DNA of 6,708 nucleotides from Bacillota bacterium (lineage in GTDB: Bacteria > Bacillota > Bacilli > Bacillales_B > DSM-18226): positions 1-6,708 of the forward strand of contig JAUZQA010000238.1 of assembly GCA_030705665.1 (NCBI GenBank), given 5' to 3'. Shown here piece after piece: positions 5,013-6,708 of this stretch; the first letter of the stretch is position 1; the number at the start of each line of letters is the position of its first letter. The position numbers and the translations under genes were made by a program. Below the pieces are notes generated by a model, which saw only the letters and a list, made by a program, of their open reading frames with translations, was not told where the DNA came from and ran no database searches.

Positions 5013-6134
5013 ATGTTTATGAGTGAAGGAACAGGGGGAGCTAATACATCTGCTGTTGCTGCAAAGAAAAAGCTATCATCACAGTTTTTTAAAAAGGGAA
5101 TTTTTATTGCTTTACTATCAGGACTTATGTACGGGTTTTATTCAGCTTTCTTAACATTGGGGATGTCCAAAGGAGTATGGGCAGATTGGTATGGTGCCAA
5201 CAAAGCTGCACTATCAGCTTTCGTTATTACATATTTACTTGGCGCACTTGGGAGTGCGGTAAATGATACCTGCAGTGCCGGCTGGGCATTGCTGAATGTC
5301 GGATTAAAAAGTAAACTTGGTGATTTTTTCAGGACTCTCAATACGAAACCAGGTCGGGTCATGATCCTGGCAGCACTTGTAGGGGGTCCGATTTCCAGTA
5401 CAGCATACGTTGTAGGTCTTCAGATGGCTGGTTCAATTGTTATTCCAATTACTGCACTCTGTCCCGCAATTGGAGCTATTTTAGGCAGAATTTTATTCAA
5501 GCAAGAATTAAACAAACGCATGATGTTAGGTATTGCTGTATGTGTTTTGGCAAGTTTTATGATTGGCAGTACAAGTATTGCCGGCAATGCGCCTAAAGGT
5601 ATGTTCCTCGGAATTTGTATTGCATTCCTTGCAGCACTTGGCTGGGGCTTTGAAGGCTGTGTAGCGGGTTATGGTACTTCGATGATTGACTACGAAATTG
5701 GTATCACGATCCGTCAAGTAACTTCTGGACTTTCTAACTTAATTATTTTACTTCCTATTTTTGGATTAATGTCAGGCAATGTTTCTCAGTCTGTTCATCT
5801 TGCTGTACAGGCATTTTCAAGCGGTCCAGCCATGATTTGGATTGCAATTGCCGGATTTTGTGCATGGATTTCTTATATGTTCTGGTATCGTGGCAACAGC
5901 ATGTGCGGTGCTGCTCTTGGGATGGCCTGTAATGGAACATACTCTTTCTGGGGTCCATTCTGCTGCTGGATTATTCTTGGTGTCATCGTGGGAATGAAAG
6001 GCTGGTCGCTGCCTCCTATCGCTTGGGTCGCTGCAGTTATGATGGTAATCGGGATCTTGATCATATCGATGAATCCGTTAGATTTATTCAAAAAGAAAGG
6101 GGATCAAGGCGGAATAGAAAAGTTAGTTGGCTAG
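5013..6134 (+). CDS. LicB-like DMT-superfamily transporter, probable choline-type substrate
   Basis: A 373-residue membrane protein with about ten hydrophobic segments (roughly 29-50, 64-83, 114-136, 139-161, 169-186, 196-220, 230-253, 272-293, 305-326, 333-352), the two-repeat EamA/DMT layout. From memory of LicB, the choline permease of pneumococci, the same landmarks occur in order: GGP (124-126), PAIGA (151-155), FKQ..NKRMMLGI, WGFEG (211-215) and IRQVTSGLS (233-241). LicB is about 290 residues. The extra length here is a hydrophilic N-terminus (1-28), a longer loop at 84-112 and a charged tail. It probably imports choline or a related amino-alcohol across the cytoplasmic membrane. The start is ATG 5013 or ATG 5019; AAGGAAGG (5001-5008) lies 4 or 10 nt upstream. 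It leads the operon, with the next gene 35 nt on. Confidence 0.82.
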   Translation: MFMSEGTGGANTSAVAAKKKLSSQFFKKGIFIALLSGLMYGFYSAFLTLGMSKGVWADWYGANKAALSAFVITYLLGALGSAVNDTCSAGWALLNVGLKSKLGDFFRTLNTKPGRVMILAALVGGPISSTAYVVGLQMAGSIVIPITALCPAIGAILGRILFKQELNKRMMLGIAVCVLASFMIGSTSIAGNAPKGMFLGICIAFLAALGWGFEGCVAGYGTSMIDYEIGITIRQVTSGLSNLIILLPIFGLMSGNVSQSVHLAVQAFSSGPAMIWIAIAGFCAWISYMFWYRGNSMCGAALGMACNGTYSFWGPFCCWIILGVIVGMKGWSLPPIAWVAAVMMVIGILIISMNPLDLFKKKGDQGGIEKLVG

Positions 6135-6169
6135 TATTTTGAAAATTATTTAAAAAGGAGGAGGAACAA

Positions 6170-6436
6170 ATGAAACCGCTTAACTACGCTATCTTAAAGT
6201 ATTTTACCAGAGTTAATGAAGCTTGTGCGGAAGACGTTATTGAAGGATTAAAGCCTGAATATGGAAAATTTAAATCCCTTAATCGTCAATCTGTCATTTC
6301 AGCGTTAATGACTGCAGAAGCAAACGGCCTTCTGGAAGAAACAAGGTTTGAAATGGACGATAATAATGTTCTGAAAATTTATTATCATGCACATCAGGAA
6401 GGTGCAGATACCATTAATAAATATATTCAGGACTAA
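6170..6436 (+). CDS. Unrecognised small winged-helix-like protein (88 aa)
   Basis: Start is secure: AGGAGG (6156-6161) lies 8 nt before the ATG. I recognise no named family. The pattern suggests a winged helix-turn-helix: helix 1 about 4-14 (LNYAILKYFTR), helix 2 about 18-28 (ACAEDVIEGLK), a longer helix about 37-52 (LNRQSVISALMTAEANG) in the recognition position, a two-strand wing about 53-74 (LLEETRFEMDDNNVLKIYYH), and a closing helix 76-86 (QEGADTINKYI), reminiscent of the end of PadR/MarR-like domains. No membrane segment, cysteine cluster or catalytic motif is seen. It sits between the transporter and the first shell gene in the same direction with short gaps, so it is probably co-transcribed and may regulate the locus or bind another locus protein. 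The role is inference. Confidence 0.75.
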   Translation: MKPLNYAILKYFTRVNEACAEDVIEGLKPEYGKFKSLNRQSVISALMTAEANGLLEETRFEMDDNNVLKIYYHAHQEGADTINKYIQD

Positions 6437-6498
6437 AAAACATCAAGCATGCCCAATCTGAATTTTTTTAATAAACACTTGTCACAAGGGGGAATATG

Positions 6499-6708
6499 AT
6501 GAGATATCAAGGAGAAGAAGCCCTGGGACTTATTGAGACTGTAGGTATGGTTCCGGCAATTGAAGCGGCGGATAAAATGTTAAAAGCTGCTAATGTTGAG
6601 CTGGTTTCGTATGAGAATGTTGGCTCTACACTTGTAACAATTATGGTAAAAGGTGATGTGGCAGCAGTAAGGGCATCTGTTGAAGCAGGAGCTGAAGCTG
6701 CGGCTGCA
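6499..6708 (+). CDS. BMC-domain microcompartment shell protein, N-terminal part (3' end outside window)
   Basis: Seventy codons to the window edge match the canonical hexamer-forming BMC-H shell protein (PduA/EutM type, usually 90-100 residues). ALGLIET (8-14), [19 protein letters not shown] (17-35), [19 protein letters not shown] (36-54) and [15 protein letters not shown] follow in the family order. Six copies form a tile of the polyhedral shell that encloses a metabolic pathway and its aldehyde intermediate. The pore loop reads Gly42-Ser43-Thr44 where many relatives have Gly-Ser-Gly. A short N-terminal extension (MRYQGEE) precedes the domain. Start: ATG 6499 is 5 nt after GGGGGA (6488-6493); an adjacent in-frame ATG at 6496 is closer. 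The gene follows the 88-residue gene by about 60 nt. About 25 or more C-terminal residues are missing, so a longer or fused protein cannot be excluded. Confidence 0.93.
   Translation, partial: MRYQGEEALGLIETVGMVPAIEAADKMLKAANVELVSYENVGSTLVTIMVKGDVAAVRASVEAGAEAAAA

Noticed and set aside
5138..6091. Four minus-strand frames opposite the transporter
   Set aside because: Shadows of the membrane protein gene. Their Cys/His/Thr-rich content is the expected antisense of hydrophobic codons.
6478..6488. Perfect 11-bp palindrome CTTGTCACAAG abutting the shell-gene ribosome site
   Set aside because: Too little loop for an RNA hairpin and only one copy; chance is the simplest reading, though a small operator cannot be excluded.

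Overview
The window looks like chromosomal DNA of a low-GC Gram-positive bacterium (Bacillota). It is AT-rich, has strong purine-rich Shine-Dalgarno sites, hairpin-plus-T terminators, a PocR-domain/YesM-type sensor kinase with an AraC-type response regulator, and LicA- and LicB-like proteins. Genus cannot be assigned from the sequence.

Left part (1-1200), ordinary chromosome: the C-terminal 107 codons of glutamate racemase (murI), an apparent terminator, a roughly 400-bp stretch with a possible decayed reading frame, and a small VOC/glyoxalase-fold protein followed by a clear terminator. Middle part (1204-3300), minus strand: a two-component operon, a soluble PocR-domain histidine kinase followed by an AraC-type response regulator. 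In both genes the longest reading frame begins at an unconvincing TTG, and an internal ATG is preferred.

Right part (3636-6708), plus strand: a LicA-like choline/ethanolamine-kinase-family phosphotransferase closed by a strong terminator. Next comes a 407-bp non-coding region dense in TGTAA/TTACA half-sites and hairpins. Last is an apparent operon of a LicB-like DMT-superfamily transporter, an unrecognised 88-residue winged-helix-like protein, and the start of a bacterial microcompartment (BMC) shell protein gene that runs off the window.

Reading: this is the left edge of a BMC catabolic locus. The cytosolic kinase probably senses the substrate or a metabolite through its PocR domain. The AraC-type regulator then probably switches on the transporter/shell operon through the repeated half-sites upstream of it. 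The LicA/LicB resemblance points to choline or a related amino-alcohol as the imported compound. This fits a glycyl-radical choline-lyase type of compartment, but the signature enzyme lies outside the window, so the substrate is inferred. The least familiar elements are the 88-residue protein, the structured leader, and the pairing of a choline-kinase-like enzyme with a compartment that would need the free substrate.
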